From a virus, in IMG/VR virus record IMGVR_UViG_3300033146_000618, positions 1 through 41,694 of that record: 41,694 nucleotides of DNA; one strand, written 5' to 3'. The position numbers were made by a program, and so were the translations under genes. Within the stretch, counting starts at the first letter, position 1. Each line of letters begins with the position of its first letter. Under the pieces are notes generated by a model, which saw only the letters and a program-made list of their open reading frames with translations, ran no database searches and was not told where the DNA came from. Positions 22,943 through 33,184 of the stretch are shown piece after piece.

Positions 22943-25900
22943 ATGGCTAAATTAAAATCTAAATATAGAACTAAAACAGGGAGATGTCATTGTATACCAA
23001 ATAGTACAACACCACCTTTACCCCCAAGATTATTTGAAGTATTAGTAACATCACCTGCAATGTTTAGTGTACAGGATGTATTAGGTGGTACTATTACTAT
23101 AGATGATAATCTAAATGGTACATTTACTATGTGGAGTTATGATCCAATTACTGCATTTAAATTTCATATTGGTAAAACTGATATTACAAGAGTAAGAGTT
23201 ATTAAAGGTTTAACATTAACAACTTTTGATAGAACTTGTATGGGTATGATAAATATGACACATTTTATATGGAATGGGTTATCTAATATCACAGATGCAA
23301 CTGGTGCATGGTATTCTTGTACATCTTTAACATCATTGACAGTAAATACAGGAAAAGTTACTGATTTCACTTTTGCATGGATGCGTTGTCAATCATTGAC
23401 ATCATTTCCAAATATTGATACAAGTAAAGGTACAAATTTTATAAATACTTGGGCAGATTGTAATTCTCTAACTTCTTTTCCTGCATTGGATTTCAGTAGT
23501 GGAACAACATTTGCTAATACATGGAGAGATTGTTCTTCATTAGTTTCATTCCCTGCTGTTGATATGAGTGTTGGTACAAATTTTAATCAAACATGGAGAA
23601 ATTGTACAAGTATGACAACATTTGGTGCAGTAGATATATCTAGTGCAACAATGTTAGTAAGAACTTGGGAAGATTGTAGAGCATTAACAACATTCCCTGT
23701 ACTTGATACAAGTAATGTTACTGATTTTAGTCATACTTGGGATAGTTGTGTATTATTAACTTCTTTCCCTCTATTAGATACAAGTAGTGGTGATGTATTT
23801 ACAGGTACATGGAAAAATTGTGCAAGTTTAACTACTTTCCCATTAATTGATACAACAAGTGCTATTACTCTTATTGAAACATGGAGTAATTGTTCAAGTT
23901 TAACAAGTTTCCCATTAATTGATACAAGTGGTATAAATGATTTAAGTAATGCTTGGATGAATTGTTCAAGTTTAACTGTATTTCCATTAATAGATACAGC
24001 AAGTGTTACAAGTATAATTAATACTTGGTATGGATGTTCAGCATTAGAATCATTACCAGCTTTAGATACAAGTTCTGTATCAAAAATGAGTTTTGCTGTA
24101 GCTAATTGTACATTATTAGAATGTATGTCAGCATTAGATACTACATCATTAAGTGGTGCATTAGGTGATGCAGAAGGAGTATTTGAAAATTGTCCTGCTT
24201 TAATACAACCTTCAGCAACAGGTACATCTGTAAGAAATAATGATGATGCAGTAGCAGGTGGTACTTGGGTTAATTCAGGTCCTTGTCCCATTATAACTTA
24301 TACTTTAGAAATATTAATTACATCTACATTAGCACCTACTGTAAAAAATGTAACAGGTGGTAGTATAGGAATTATAGATAATTTAAATGGTACATATACA
24401 TTATGGAGTGGAGATGTAATTACACATTTTAAATTAGATGCTAATAAAATGGGTATTAGTGAAATAGAAGTAATTAAAGGTGATACATTAACATCATTAG
24501 CAGGTACATTTGAACTGTGTAGAAATATGACAACTTTTACTTGGCATGGAGCATGTAATTCTACTGATTTTAGTACTACTTGGAATTTATGTAATAATTT
24601 AACACCATTTCCAATAATAGATACAAGTAATGGTACTAACTTTCGTGCAATGTGTAATGAATGTACAAGTTTAACTACATTTCCTTTAATTGATACAAGT
24701 AATGCTGTTGATATAAGTAGTGCTTGGCGTGGTTGTACTAGTTTAACTGCATTCCCTGCACTTGATACTTCTAATGTTACTACTATGCATAGTAGTTGGG
24801 TTGAATGTACAAGTTTAACTTCATTTCCTGCAATTAATACAAGTAAAGTTACTGAGTTTATTAATACATGGGCATATTGTAATTCTTTAGAATGTTTAAT
24901 TGAATTAGATACTACAGCAATTACAACAGACCAGACAATGACATTTGATCATTGTACAGCATTAGTAGCTCCTGACCAACCTACAAGAGATGCTTTAATG
25001 ACAGTAGCAGGAAAAGGTACTTGGACTAATGCACATGCTTGTCCTCCATTACCTTATCCTATAATTACAGATTTTGGAGATGAAAGTCATGAAGATAATG
25101 AAACTAATGTTATTCTAACAGGAGTAACATTTGGTACTACTCAGGGTACAGGTCAAGTAATATTTGCTACTGAAGATACATGGGCAGCAGTAACAACTAA
25201 AGCTGTTCAAGTTATTAATTCTTGGAATAATACTTCAATTAATTTGAATATAACACCTTGTTCATTTGTTCCTGGTCCATTATATGTATATGTTACAAAT
25301 GATGCTGGTCATACAAATGATACAGGTTATGCATTTGCAATTACAAGATTACCAAGAGTACTTGAAATTATATTAGAAACTACAGCAGCACCAACATTGA
25401 TTGATGTTGTAGGTGGTACTATAAATATAATTGATAAATGTAATGGTACTTATGCATTGGAAAGTTTTGATCCAATTACTGAATTTAAAACAGATGGTAA
25501 TGAAGATTTAATAACTAAAATTAATGGTATTAAAACTGATACATTAACAACTGGTTTTTCAATGTTCTCCAATTGTACAGGTTTAATAGAAGTAACAGCA
25601 TTTGATACTTCTAATATGACATCAATGCATAATATGTTTATTAATTGTTCATCATTAACAACAATGCCAGCATCACTTGATACAGCTAAAGTTACTGTAA
25701 CACAAAATATGTTTAATGGTTGTACAGTATTAGCTGCTGTACCATCACTTAATACAATTAATGTAATAAGTATGAATGGTATGTTCCATGAATGTAAAGC
25801 ATTAACTACTATACCACCATTAGATATGAGTAATGTAACTATGTCTGATGGTATGTTCTTTGGTTGTTCTAATATTACTACAGTACCAGCTATGAATATG

Positions 25901-28900
25901 ACTAAAGTTGAAATAGCAAGAAATATGTTTAAAGGATGTACATTATTAGAATATATACCTGCAATACAACCTTTAAATGTATATGATATGTATGGTATGT
26001 TTGAAAATTGTACTTCTTTAACTTGTTTAACAGAATTTAATACTACTGCTGTAACTGATGGTAATAATACATTCCTTAATTGTCCATTATTAGCACATCC
26101 AGCACCTACAGGTTCATCAATCAGAAATGGAGATAATGCTGTACAAGCTGGTAATTGGATTAATTCAAGTCCTTGCCCTGTATTACCTTATCTCTTAGAA
26201 ATATTAGTTACATCTCCTACTGAACCTGGAACTACAGATGTAGTAGGTGGTACTATTACTGCAATAGATAATTTGAATGGCACATTTACATTATGGAGTA
26301 CTGATACTATTACTTCATTCAAATTTGGTGCTAATAAAACTGACATAACAACAATTGAAGGTGTTATAACAAATACATTAGAAGGTATAGATAATACATT
26401 TAATGGTTGTACTGGATTAACAAGTATAGTAACATTTGATATATCAAATGTAATAACAGCTATTAGTGCATTTGGTGGTTGTACATCATTAATAACATTA
26501 CCAGCATTAAATACTGTTAATATAACTGATATGACAAGTATGTTTGAAGGATGTATTAAATTACAATGTTTAATGGGATTTGATACAACTAATGCTGTAA
26601 ATGTAACAAATGTATTTTTAAATTGCCCAGCATTAGTAGCACCTTCAACCACAGGTACACCAATTAGAAATGGAAGTGATGCTGTAGCTGGTGGAGGTAA
26701 TTGGGCAAATGTAAATGCTTGTCCATTGTTACCATTAGAATCTTATCCTGATTGGGATTTAATTCTTGGTACAACACCAAGTCCTACAGAATATTGTGTG
26801 GCAACAGATACTATTTATAATAGTGCTATTTTAACATCATTAGATTTATTCTTTTTCTCTAATGGAGGAACTTTAGTAGAAGATGTTGATATACAATCTA
26901 TAATTCTTTATGAAGGTACAGATATGACTTATGGTTCATATTTTATGGCTAAAGGTCTTGATGCTGATAATTTTGTAGGTATTACATCTTATAATAATCA
27001 AGTAATGTTATATGAAGTATCTGGTGGTAGTTGGAATGATTTAGGTATTGGAATACCAGTTGCAGGAACTTTAGGTAAGAGAATAAGATTTAAAACTGTT
27101 GGTGATCAAGCAAGTTTATATGTTGCTAATGATGGTGATCCTATTGATGATGGATTAGTAGGTACAGCTACTTATACTGTTGCAGTACAAAGTTATCCTG
27201 GTATAGTATTAAGAGAACATCCAACAGTAGAAGCATTATTTAAAAATTGGAGTTTAACTGTACTTGCTTCAAGAACATTAGATATATTAGTTACATCACC
27301 TACTCCACCTACTGTGAAAGATACTGTTGGTGGTACTGTAACTGTTACTGATAATGGTGGTGGTACTTATAGTATTTGGAGTTCAGATACAATTACCCAT
27401 TTTAAAATAGATAGTGGTGCTGATATTACTGAAATTGAAGGTATTAAAACTGATACTTTAACTGATATGACAGAAATGTTTGCACATTGTATATTATTAA
27501 CAACGGTAACAGCATTTGATACTTCTAATGTAACTACAATGGAAAAAGCATTTATGAGTTCTAAAATAACTACAATGCCTGTATTTAATACGACTAATGT
27601 ACTTAATATGAATCAAATGTTTGCAGGTTGTACATCATTAAGTACAATACCATTATTTGATACAGTTAATGTAACTGATATGGCTGATATGTTTAATAAT
27701 TGTGGAAATTTTGATACGATGCCTTTATTAGATACAAGTAGTGTAACTACTATGGCTCGCATGTTTAGTAGTACAATAATAACAACAATACCATTATTAA
27801 ATACCAGTAATGTAACTAATATGCAAAGTATGTTTAGATTTTGCAGTTTATTAATAGATATTCCATTATTAGATACATCAAGTGTAGAAGGAATGATTGG
27901 AATGTTTGATGGATGTACAACATTAACAACAATTCCTTTATTAGATATGAGTAATGTTACTCAAATTGAATTTATGTTCAATGATTGTAGCAATTTAGAA
28001 TCATTACCTGCTTTAATTACATCTTCTGTACATAATTTTAATAGTGCTTATAAAAATTGTTCAGTTTTAACATGTTTAACAGTTCTTGATACAACTTCTA
28101 TAGTATCAGATCAAACAGATGTATTTGTTGGATGTACAGCATTAGTAGCTCCAGATGTAGCAACCAGAGATGCATTAATGTTAGTTGCTACTAAAGGAAC
28201 ATGGACTAATCCTAATACTTGTCCTTATAACCCATTACCTATTATTACTGACTTTGGAGATGAGGATCATCTTGTAAATGAAACTAATGTAGTATTGACT
28301 GGTACAGATTTTGAAACAACACAGGGAGTTGGTAAAGTATTATTTGCAGCAGAAGATACTTGGGCTGCTGTAACAACAACTGTAGAACAAACTATTAATA
28401 CTTGGGGTGATACTTCAATTGATTTAAGTATTGTACAAGGAGCATTAACTACTGGACCGTTATATGTATATGTAACCAATAACACAGGTAATACTAATAC
28501 CACAGGTTATGCATTTACATTAACTGCATTACCTATAATACCTGCAATAACAGATTTTGGAGATGAAGATCACAAAACTGATGAAACAGGTGTTATTTTA
28601 ACAGGAACAGATTTTGAAGCAGTACAAGGAACAGGTAAAGTATTATTTGCTATTGAAGATACATGGGGTGCTATCACTACAACTGTAGAACAAACAATAG
28701 TTTCTTGGACTGATACATCTATAGAATTAGATATTGTACCAGGAACATTGCCAACAGGAACTTTATATGTATATGTAACTAATAATGATGGAAATACAAA
28801 TCCAAATGGTTATATGTTTACATTAACACCTGCAATAAAATTATTAGATATATTAATAACTACACCTGCTGCACCAACAGTTAGAGATGTTGTTGGTGGT

Positions 28901-31543
28901 ACTATAGATGTAATTGATAATGGTAGTGGTACATATACTTTAGAAAGTCATGATGCGATTACACATTTTAAATTAGATGCTAATGTAGATGTCATTACTA
29001 AAATTGAAGTAATTGATGGTCATACATTAACAGAACTAAATGAAACATTTGTAAATGGTTATGTACTTACAGAATTTATATGGTCTGGTGCTGTATGTCA
29101 TGTTATTAGTATGGAACTTGCTTTTAGAAATTGTAATGCTTTAACAACATTTACAATGGATACAAGTAGTGTAGAAAATATGGGTGGTATATTTGGTCAT
29201 TGTAGAGGATTAACTACTGTACCTACTCTTAATACTTCAAATACAACCAATTTACAATTTGCTTTCTTTGGATGTACAGGATTAACTTCATTTCCTACAA
29301 TGGATATGTCTAAAGTTATTAATTTTAGTCATACATGGAATGGATGTACAAATTTAAAATGTTTAACAAATTTAGATACTTCTGCAATTGTAACAGACCA
29401 AATAGATGTTTTTGTAGATTGTCCAGCATTAGTTGCACCTGATACAACAACAAGGGATGCCTTAATGACTGTAACAGGTAAAGGTGTATGGACTAACCCA
29501 AATACTTGTCCTTATATTCCATTACCTGTTATTACTGATTTTGGTGATGAAGATCATGAAACTGGTGAAACTAATGTAATATTAACAGGAATAGATTTTG
29601 AAACTATTCAAGGTGCTGGACAAGTATTATTTGCTGCTGAAAGTACTTGGGCTACTACTACTACAACAGTATCACAGACTATTAATAGTTGGAGTGATAC
29701 TTCGATAGATTTAACTATAGTTCAAGGAGCATTAGCTTTAGGAACATTATATGTATATGTAACAAATAATACAGGTAACACTAATGCTACAGGTTATGCA
29801 TTTACATTAAGTACTATAGTATATGCATTTGAAATGTTAGTTACTTCACCAATTACACCAACAATATCAGGAGTAAGTGGTGGTACAATAGATATTGTTG
29901 ATAATACAAATGGTACATTTACTTTAAAAAGTAGTGATCCTATTACTAGACTTAGATTTGATAGTAATGGTGATATTACTAAAGTTGAAGGTATATCTAC
30001 TAATACTTTAACATCATGTAAAGATTTATTTGATGGTTGTGCTGCTTTAACAGAAATAATTGGATTAGATGTATCTAATGCAACAAATATAGGAAGTATG
30101 TGTAGTATATGTAATTCATTAATATCTGCTGAAATATTAAATACATCTAATGCAGAAGATATGCAATATGCTTTTTTTGGTTGTACTGCTTTAACCACTT
30201 TATCACCATTAACTACAGATAAGGTAACTAATATAAATAATATGTTTAACACTTGTTCTAATTTAACTTCTATATCATTTACAGATACACCTGAATTAAC
30301 TGATATGACAAATGCATTTAGAAATTGTACTGGTTTAACAGCATTACCAACATTAAATACTTCAAAAGTACAATTGATGGGTGGAGCATTTTATGAATGT
30401 GAGAATTTAACTAATATACAAACTTTAGATACAAATCTTGTTACTGATTTATCTGAAACATTTTATAAATGTAGGAAATTAACAAATATATCATTAACTA
30501 CTACAAATAATATGAATAATATGTTTAATGCATTTAATGGTTGTACTGCTTTAGAAAATATATCACCATTAAATACAGGTAATGTTACTAATTTTGGAAA
30601 TGTATTTAGAAATTGTACTTCTTTAGAATGTTTAAATCAATTAGATACAAGTGCGATTACAGTAGACCAAATTGATGCATTTTATAATTGTACATCATTA
30701 ATAGAACCAGATGCAATAATGAGAGATGGATTAATGACTGTTACACGCAAAGGAAGTTGGACTAATCCAGGAGCTTGTCCTATTGTTTATAAAAATTCTG
30801 AAACATTAATTACTGCTTCTGCTGCATTTACTGTTAAAGATGTAATTGGTGGTACTTTAACAATTGATGATTTAGGTAATGGTACATTTAAAGTATGGAG
30901 TGATGGTAATATTACATCATTTAAAATTGATACTGGCAAAGAATATATTACTAGAATTCAATTATTATCAGCAGCAACATTAACTAATTTAGATGGAGCA
31001 TTTGCTAATTGTACTGCTTTAGAATATTTCTTATTTGATGGTGAATGTAATGTTACAAGTATGATTTCAACATTTACAGGATGTACATCATTAGTTGATT
31101 TAAATATTTCAAATGCTGGAAGTATAACTAATTTCACAGGTACTTGGAGTGGTTGTACTACATTGACTGAATTTCCTGCATTAGATTTCTCAGGTGCTAC
31201 AACACTTGATTATACTTGGGAAGGATGTACTGCATTAACTGGATTTCCTGCTATTGATACATCATCTGTAACAAGTTTAACTGGTACATGGAAAGATTGT
31301 TCATCAATGCTTTCTCATGGTGGTATAATTGCTGATAATGCAGAATATGTAATAGATACTTGGAAAAATTGTTTTGCTCTTATTTGTATTGGTGGAACAT
31401 TAAATTTCAGTAGTTTAGTTGATGGTACAAGTGCTTTCTTTGATTGTGATGATTTAGTAGAACCTATAATATCAGGAACACCTGTAAGAGTTGGTAATAA
31501 TGCGACAAATGGTACTTGGACTAATGCTGGTACTTGTCCATAA
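22943..31543 (+). CDS. Giant BspA-like (DUF285) LRR adhesin/tail fibre, 2,866 aa
   Basis: Eight blocks start with a short beta domain of the type LEILVTSP...DVVGGTI...DNLNGTFTLWS..DPIT.FK, then carry BspA/DUF285 leucine-rich repeats of ~23 residues (pattern F..TW..C..LT.FP.LDTS..T), each with one conserved Cys, and most end PALVAP...TGT.RN.D.AVAGG.W.N...CP. Blocks begin near 23030, 24300, 25361, 26193, 27277, 28841, 29824 and 30796. Four IPT/TIG-like domains (ITDFGDE...ET.V.LTG..F...QG.G.V.FA) lie near 25057, 28237, 28541 and 29524, and a lectin-like domain at ~26737-27270. No signal peptide or membrane anchor, so it is a virion protein. DUF285 repeats are known in bacterial surface adhesins of gut and oral Bacteroidota. 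Likely role: contact with host cell or gut surface glycans or proteins. Confidence 0.85.
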   Translation: MAKLKSKYRTKTGRCHCIPNSTTPPLPPRLFEVLVTSPAMFSVQDVLGGTITIDDNLNGTFTMWSYDPITAFKFHIGKTDITRVRVIKGLTLTTFDRTCMGMINMTHFIWNGLSNITDATGAWYSCTSLTSLTVNTGKVTDFTFAWMRCQSLTSFPNIDTSKGTNFINTWADCNSLTSFPALDFSSGTTFANTWRDCSSLVSFPAVDMSVGTNFNQTWRNCTSMTTFGAVDISSATMLVRTWEDCRALTTFPVLDTSNVTDFSHTWDSCVLLTSFPLLDTSSGDVFTGTWKNCASLTTFPLIDTTSAITLIETWSNCSSLTSFPLIDTSGINDLSNAWMNCSSLTVFPLIDTASVTSIINTWYGCSALESLPALDTSSVSKMSFAVANCTLLECMSALDTTSLSGALGDAEGVFENCPALIQPSATGTSVRNNDDAVAGGTWVNSGPCPIITYTLEILITSTLAPTVKNVTGGSIGIIDNLNGTYTLWSGDVITHFKLDANKMGISEIEVIKGDTLTSLAGTFELCRNMTTFTWHGACNSTDFSTTWNLCNNLTPFPIIDTSNGTNFRAMCNECTSLTTFPLIDTSNAVDISSAWRGCTSLTAFPALDTSNVTTMHSSWVECTSLTSFPAINTSKVTEFINTWAYCNSLECLIELDTTAITTDQTMTFDHCTALVAPDQPTRDALMTVAGKGTWTNAHACPPLPYPIITDFGDESHEDNETNVILTGVTFGTTQGTGQVIFATEDTWAAVTTKAVQVINSWNNTSINLNITPCSFVPGPLYVYVTNDAGHTNDTGYAFAITRLPRVLEIILETTAAPTLIDVVGGTINIIDKCNGTYALESFDPITEFKTDGNEDLITKINGIKTDTLTTGFSMFSNCTGLIEVTAFDTSNMTSMHNMFINCSSLTTMPASLDTAKVTVTQNMFNGCTVLAAVPSLNTINVISMNGMFHECKALTTIPPLDMSNVTMSDGMFFGCSNITTVPAMNMTKVEIARNMFKGCTLLEYIPAIQPLNVYDMYGMFENCTSLTCLTEFNTTAVTDGNNTFLNCPLLAHPAPTGSSIRNGDNAVQAGNWINSSPCPVLPYLLEILVTSPTEPGTTDVVGGTITAIDNLNGTFTLWSTDTITSFKFGANKTDITTIEGVITNTLEGIDNTFNGCTGLTSIVTFDISNVITAISAFGGCTSLITLPALNTVNITDMTSMFEGCIKLQCLMGFDTTNAVNVTNVFLNCPALVAPSTTGTPIRNGSDAVAGGGNWANVNACPLLPLESYPDWDLILGTTPSPTEYCVATDTIYNSAILTSLDLFFFSNGGTLVEDVDIQSIILYEGTDMTYGSYFMAKGLDADNFVGITSYNNQVMLYEVSGGSWNDLGIGIPVAGTLGKRIRFKTVGDQASLYVANDGDPIDDGLVGTATYTVAVQSYPGIVLREHPTVEALFKNWSLTVLASRTLDILVTSPTPPTVKDTVGGTVTVTDNGGGTYSIWSSDTITHFKIDSGADITEIEGIKTDTLTDMTEMFAHCILLTTVTAFDTSNVTTMEKAFMSSKITTMPVFNTTNVLNMNQMFAGCTSLSTIPLFDTVNVTDMADMFNNCGNFDTMPLLDTSSVTTMARMFSSTIITTIPLLNTSNVTNMQSMFRFCSLLIDIPLLDTSSVEGMIGMFDGCTTLTTIPLLDMSNVTQIEFMFNDCSNLESLPALITSSVHNFNSAYKNCSVLTCLTVLDTTSIVSDQTDVFVGCTALVAPDVATRDALMLVATKGTWTNPNTCPYNPLPIITDFGDEDHLVNETNVVLTGTDFETTQGVGKVLFAAEDTWAAVTTTVEQTINTWGDTSIDLSIVQGALTTGPLYVYVTNNTGNTNTTGYAFTLTALPIIPAITDFGDEDHKTDETGVILTGTDFEAVQGTGKVLFAIEDTWGAITTTVEQTIVSWTDTSIELDIVPGTLPTGTLYVYVTNNDGNTNPNGYMFTLTPAIKLLDILITTPAAPTVRDVVGGTIDVIDNGSGTYTLESHDAITHFKLDANVDVITKIEVIDGHTLTELNETFVNGYVLTEFIWSGAVCHVISMELAFRNCNALTTFTMDTSSVENMGGIFGHCRGLTTVPTLNTSNTTNLQFAFFGCTGLTSFPTMDMSKVINFSHTWNGCTNLKCLTNLDTSAIVTDQIDVFVDCPALVAPDTTTRDALMTVTGKGVWTNPNTCPYIPLPVITDFGDEDHETGETNVILTGIDFETIQGAGQVLFAAESTWATTTTTVSQTINSWSDTSIDLTIVQGALALGTLYVYVTNNTGNTNATGYAFTLSTIVYAFEMLVTSPITPTISGVSGGTIDIVDNTNGTFTLKSSDPITRLRFDSNGDITKVEGISTNTLTSCKDLFDGCAALTEIIGLDVSNATNIGSMCSICNSLISAEILNTSNAEDMQYAFFGCTALTTLSPLTTDKVTNINNMFNTCSNLTSISFTDTPELTDMTNAFRNCTGLTALPTLNTSKVQLMGGAFYECENLTNIQTLDTNLVTDLSETFYKCRKLTNISLTTTNNMNNMFNAFNGCTALENISPLNTGNVTNFGNVFRNCTSLECLNQLDTSAITVDQIDAFYNCTSLIEPDAIMRDGLMTVTRKGSWTNPGACPIVYKNSETLITASAAFTVKDVIGGTLTIDDLGNGTFKVWSDGNITSFKIDTGKEYITRIQLLSAATLTNLDGAFANCTALEYFLFDGECNVTSMISTFTGCTSLVDLNISNAGSITNFTGTWSGCTTLTEFPALDFSGATTLDYTWEGCTALTGFPAIDTSSVTSLTGTWKDCSSMLSHGGIIADNAEYVIDTWKNCFALICIGGTLNFSSLVDGTSAFFDCDDLVEPIISGTPVRVGNNATNGTWTNAGTCP
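23030..31530 (+). repeat. Modular repeat array within the giant fibre gene
   Basis: Eight copies of the DUF285 block, of about 240-520 codons each including inserts, fill nearly the entire gene. Adjacent IPT-like units near 28237 and 28541 form a tandem pair with a ~304-bp period. Copies have diverged at the DNA level but share stretches encoding TSPxxPTVxDVxGGTI and the Cys-bearing repeat turns. Confidence 0.8.
26737..27270 (+). other. Lectin-like domain inside the giant fibre
   Basis: Between the fourth and fifth blocks is a segment unlike the repeats: SYPDWDLILGTTPSPTEYC, SLDLFFFSNGG, FMAKGLDADNFVGIT, then RIRFKTVGDQASLYVANDGD and FKNWSLTVLAS. The order of strands resembles a concanavalin/LamG-like jelly roll, which often binds sugars. 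This is a by-eye fold guess. Confidence 0.4.
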
Positions 31544-31556
31544 AAAATTGGAAATT

Positions 31557-31700
31557 ATGATTTTATTATTGGAAAATGATATAATTAATACTATAGCTGC
31601 TGATAAGATTGGAGCAATTGGATTGTTCATACTCTTATTAGTAGCTATGATATTCATCTTTTGTTATAAAACTTATAACAATATGAAAAGAAAAAAATAA
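31557..31700 (+). CDS. Small membrane protein, 47 aa
   Basis: One hydrophobic helix (IGAIGLFILLLVAMIFIFCYK) follows a short polar N-terminus (LENDIINTIAADK) and is followed by a basic tail (NNMKRKK). I chose the ATG at 31557, 13 bases after the previous stop, over an upstream start inside the giant gene. Positively charged C-terminus predicts an N-out orientation. It could be a holin or a small membrane factor for lysis, since the lysin is in the same late run, but similar peptides have many roles. Confidence 0.55.
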   Translation: MILLLENDIINTIAADKIGAIGLFILLLVAMIFIFCYKTYNNMKRKK

Positions 31701-31725
31701 TATTATATTTGTTAAATAAATTAAG

Positions 31726-32523
31726 ATGATAGACAAAAGATTAAAATTATTACGAATTATTGATAGATTAGGTATTGAACATGCTTTTAAATTAAGAGAA
31801 ATAAAAGGAAGTTATCAATATGAATATGTTACTGCATTAGGTCAAGATAGCATTAATGATGGATTAGCTGGTGATTATTATTGGGATGAAAATTCATTAG
31901 AAGATGATAATAGACTTACTGTATTAAAACCTGATGCTATTAATAATGACAAACCTGGAAGATGGATAAGAGTTAAAATACCAATTACTAATAAAAGATT
32001 GCATATTGAAAGTGAAATTCTTTATAAAAAGAATATTAATATTATTAAAAATGCAATAAAAAAAGAACCATTTGAAATTCCAGATGCATTATTTAAAAAT
32101 TATGATTATAAAAATTCTTATATCTTCAATGGAAATGCAAGAACTTCTATACTCACAAATACTGTTATGTCATCATTATCTACAGGATTTACTTTTAATG
32201 CATCTAAAGGTATTATAACTAATACTACAGGTAAATCAATAGTAGTTAATATAGATATAATTATCAATGGTCATATAAAATCAATGCATTATCATAATGT
32301 TATTAAAAGTATTGATGTTATATTAAAAATTAATAATTCTCATACTATTATAACACCTGTAAATGAATTGATACAAGAGTCTGGAAATTGTGTACACATT
32401 AAAGAAAAAGTAAAATTAGAACCTAATGATAAAATACAAATGTTTATTGAGCCTAAATTAATTAGTGATAATGGTCAAACAATTATGTATTTGTCAAAAT
32501 TGAATATTACTATAAAAGAATAA
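31726..32523 (+). CDS. Head or tail fibre with C-terminal jelly roll, 265 aa
   Basis: Residues ~1-90 contain YYWDENSLEDDNRLTVLKPDAINNDKPGRWIRV, a short phage-fibre domain pattern ending in GRW.RV. The C-terminal ~140 residues alternate strands (FTFNASKGIITN, KSIVVNIDIIING, SIDVILKINN, KVKLEPNDKIQMFIEP, YLSKLNITI) like a C1q/TNF-type trimeric jelly roll, the usual tip of short fibres. Likely a trimeric fibre, perhaps of the head as known in crAss-like virions. It precedes the ring-protein genes by two bases. Confidence 0.65.
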   Translation: MIDKRLKLLRIIDRLGIEHAFKLREIKGSYQYEYVTALGQDSINDGLAGDYYWDENSLEDDNRLTVLKPDAINNDKPGRWIRVKIPITNKRLHIESEILYKKNINIIKNAIKKEPFEIPDALFKNYDYKNSYIFNGNARTSILTNTVMSSLSTGFTFNASKGIITNTTGKSIVVNIDIIINGHIKSMHYHNVIKSIDVILKINNSHTIITPVNELIQESGNCVHIKEKVKLEPNDKIQMFIEPKLISDNGQTIMYLSKLNITIKE

Positions 32524-32525
32524 TT

Positions 32526-33182
32526 ATGAAGATAGGAGAAGTAATAGCAAGAGTACAATCACTATATTCAAAAGGTGTATCATCTGATGATTCAAGATTA
32601 TCAGATAAACATATCTATAATAAATTATTAACAGTTAGAAGTAAACTACTAATTGAAGATGATAGAAAATATAGAACTGCTGATGAATTAGTTACTCAAT
32701 CATTATATGTAGATTTGGTTAAGTCTAAACAATTACCTTGTGGTGGATTAACTAAATGTACATCAATGATTTCTAAAAATGAAATACCTGTATTTATATC
32801 CAATAGCAAAACAAATTTATTAGATGTATATTCTGAAAATATGTTAATTCATTTTAATAGAATAACTCAAATGGATGTTAGAAGATTAGCTGGAAGTAGA
32901 TATGGTAGAAAAGCTGAATATTATTTCTTTGATGAAAGAAAATTAGTAGTATTAAACTCCAAAATCAAAAGATTAATTATTGATACTATTTGGGAAGATC
33001 CTATTAAAATTTATAGACTTACTGAAGAATGTTTAGGATTACCTTATGTTGATAATAAAGAAATTGATTTTTATACTCCAGCTAATTTAATTGACACTAT
33101 TGTAGGATTTACAACTGAAGAATTAATAGCTAACTTTATGAAAATGAAAGAAGATGAAAATAATAACTCAAACGAAGATTAA
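32526..33182 (+). CDS. Putative portal-vertex ring protein, 218 aa
   Basis: Starts MKIGEVIARVQSLYSKGVSSDDSRLSDKHIYNKLLTVRSKLLIED, followed by YVDLVKSKQLPCGG, a YYFFDERKLVVLNSKIKRLI segment and a Pro/Tyr-rich C-terminal half ending in an acidic tail. The pattern is familiar from the gene just before the IHF-like and tail-adaptor genes in crAss-like genomes. It probably helps build the collar stacked below the portal. Its position is the main evidence. No enzyme motif is present. Confidence 0.7.
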   Translation: MKIGEVIARVQSLYSKGVSSDDSRLSDKHIYNKLLTVRSKLLIEDDRKYRTADELVTQSLYVDLVKSKQLPCGGLTKCTSMISKNEIPVFISNSKTNLLDVYSENMLIHFNRITQMDVRRLAGSRYGRKAEYYFFDERKLVVLNSKIKRLIIDTIWEDPIKIYRLTEECLGLPYVDNKEIDFYTPANLIDTIVGFTTEELIANFMKMKEDENNNSNED

Positions 33183-33184
33183 AA

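Noticed and set aside
23731-24291. 186-aa leftward open frame inside the giant fibre gene
   Set aside because: Shadow of the repetitive coding strand; similar antisense frames appear at 26188-26652 and 29794-30252 at equivalent repeat positions.
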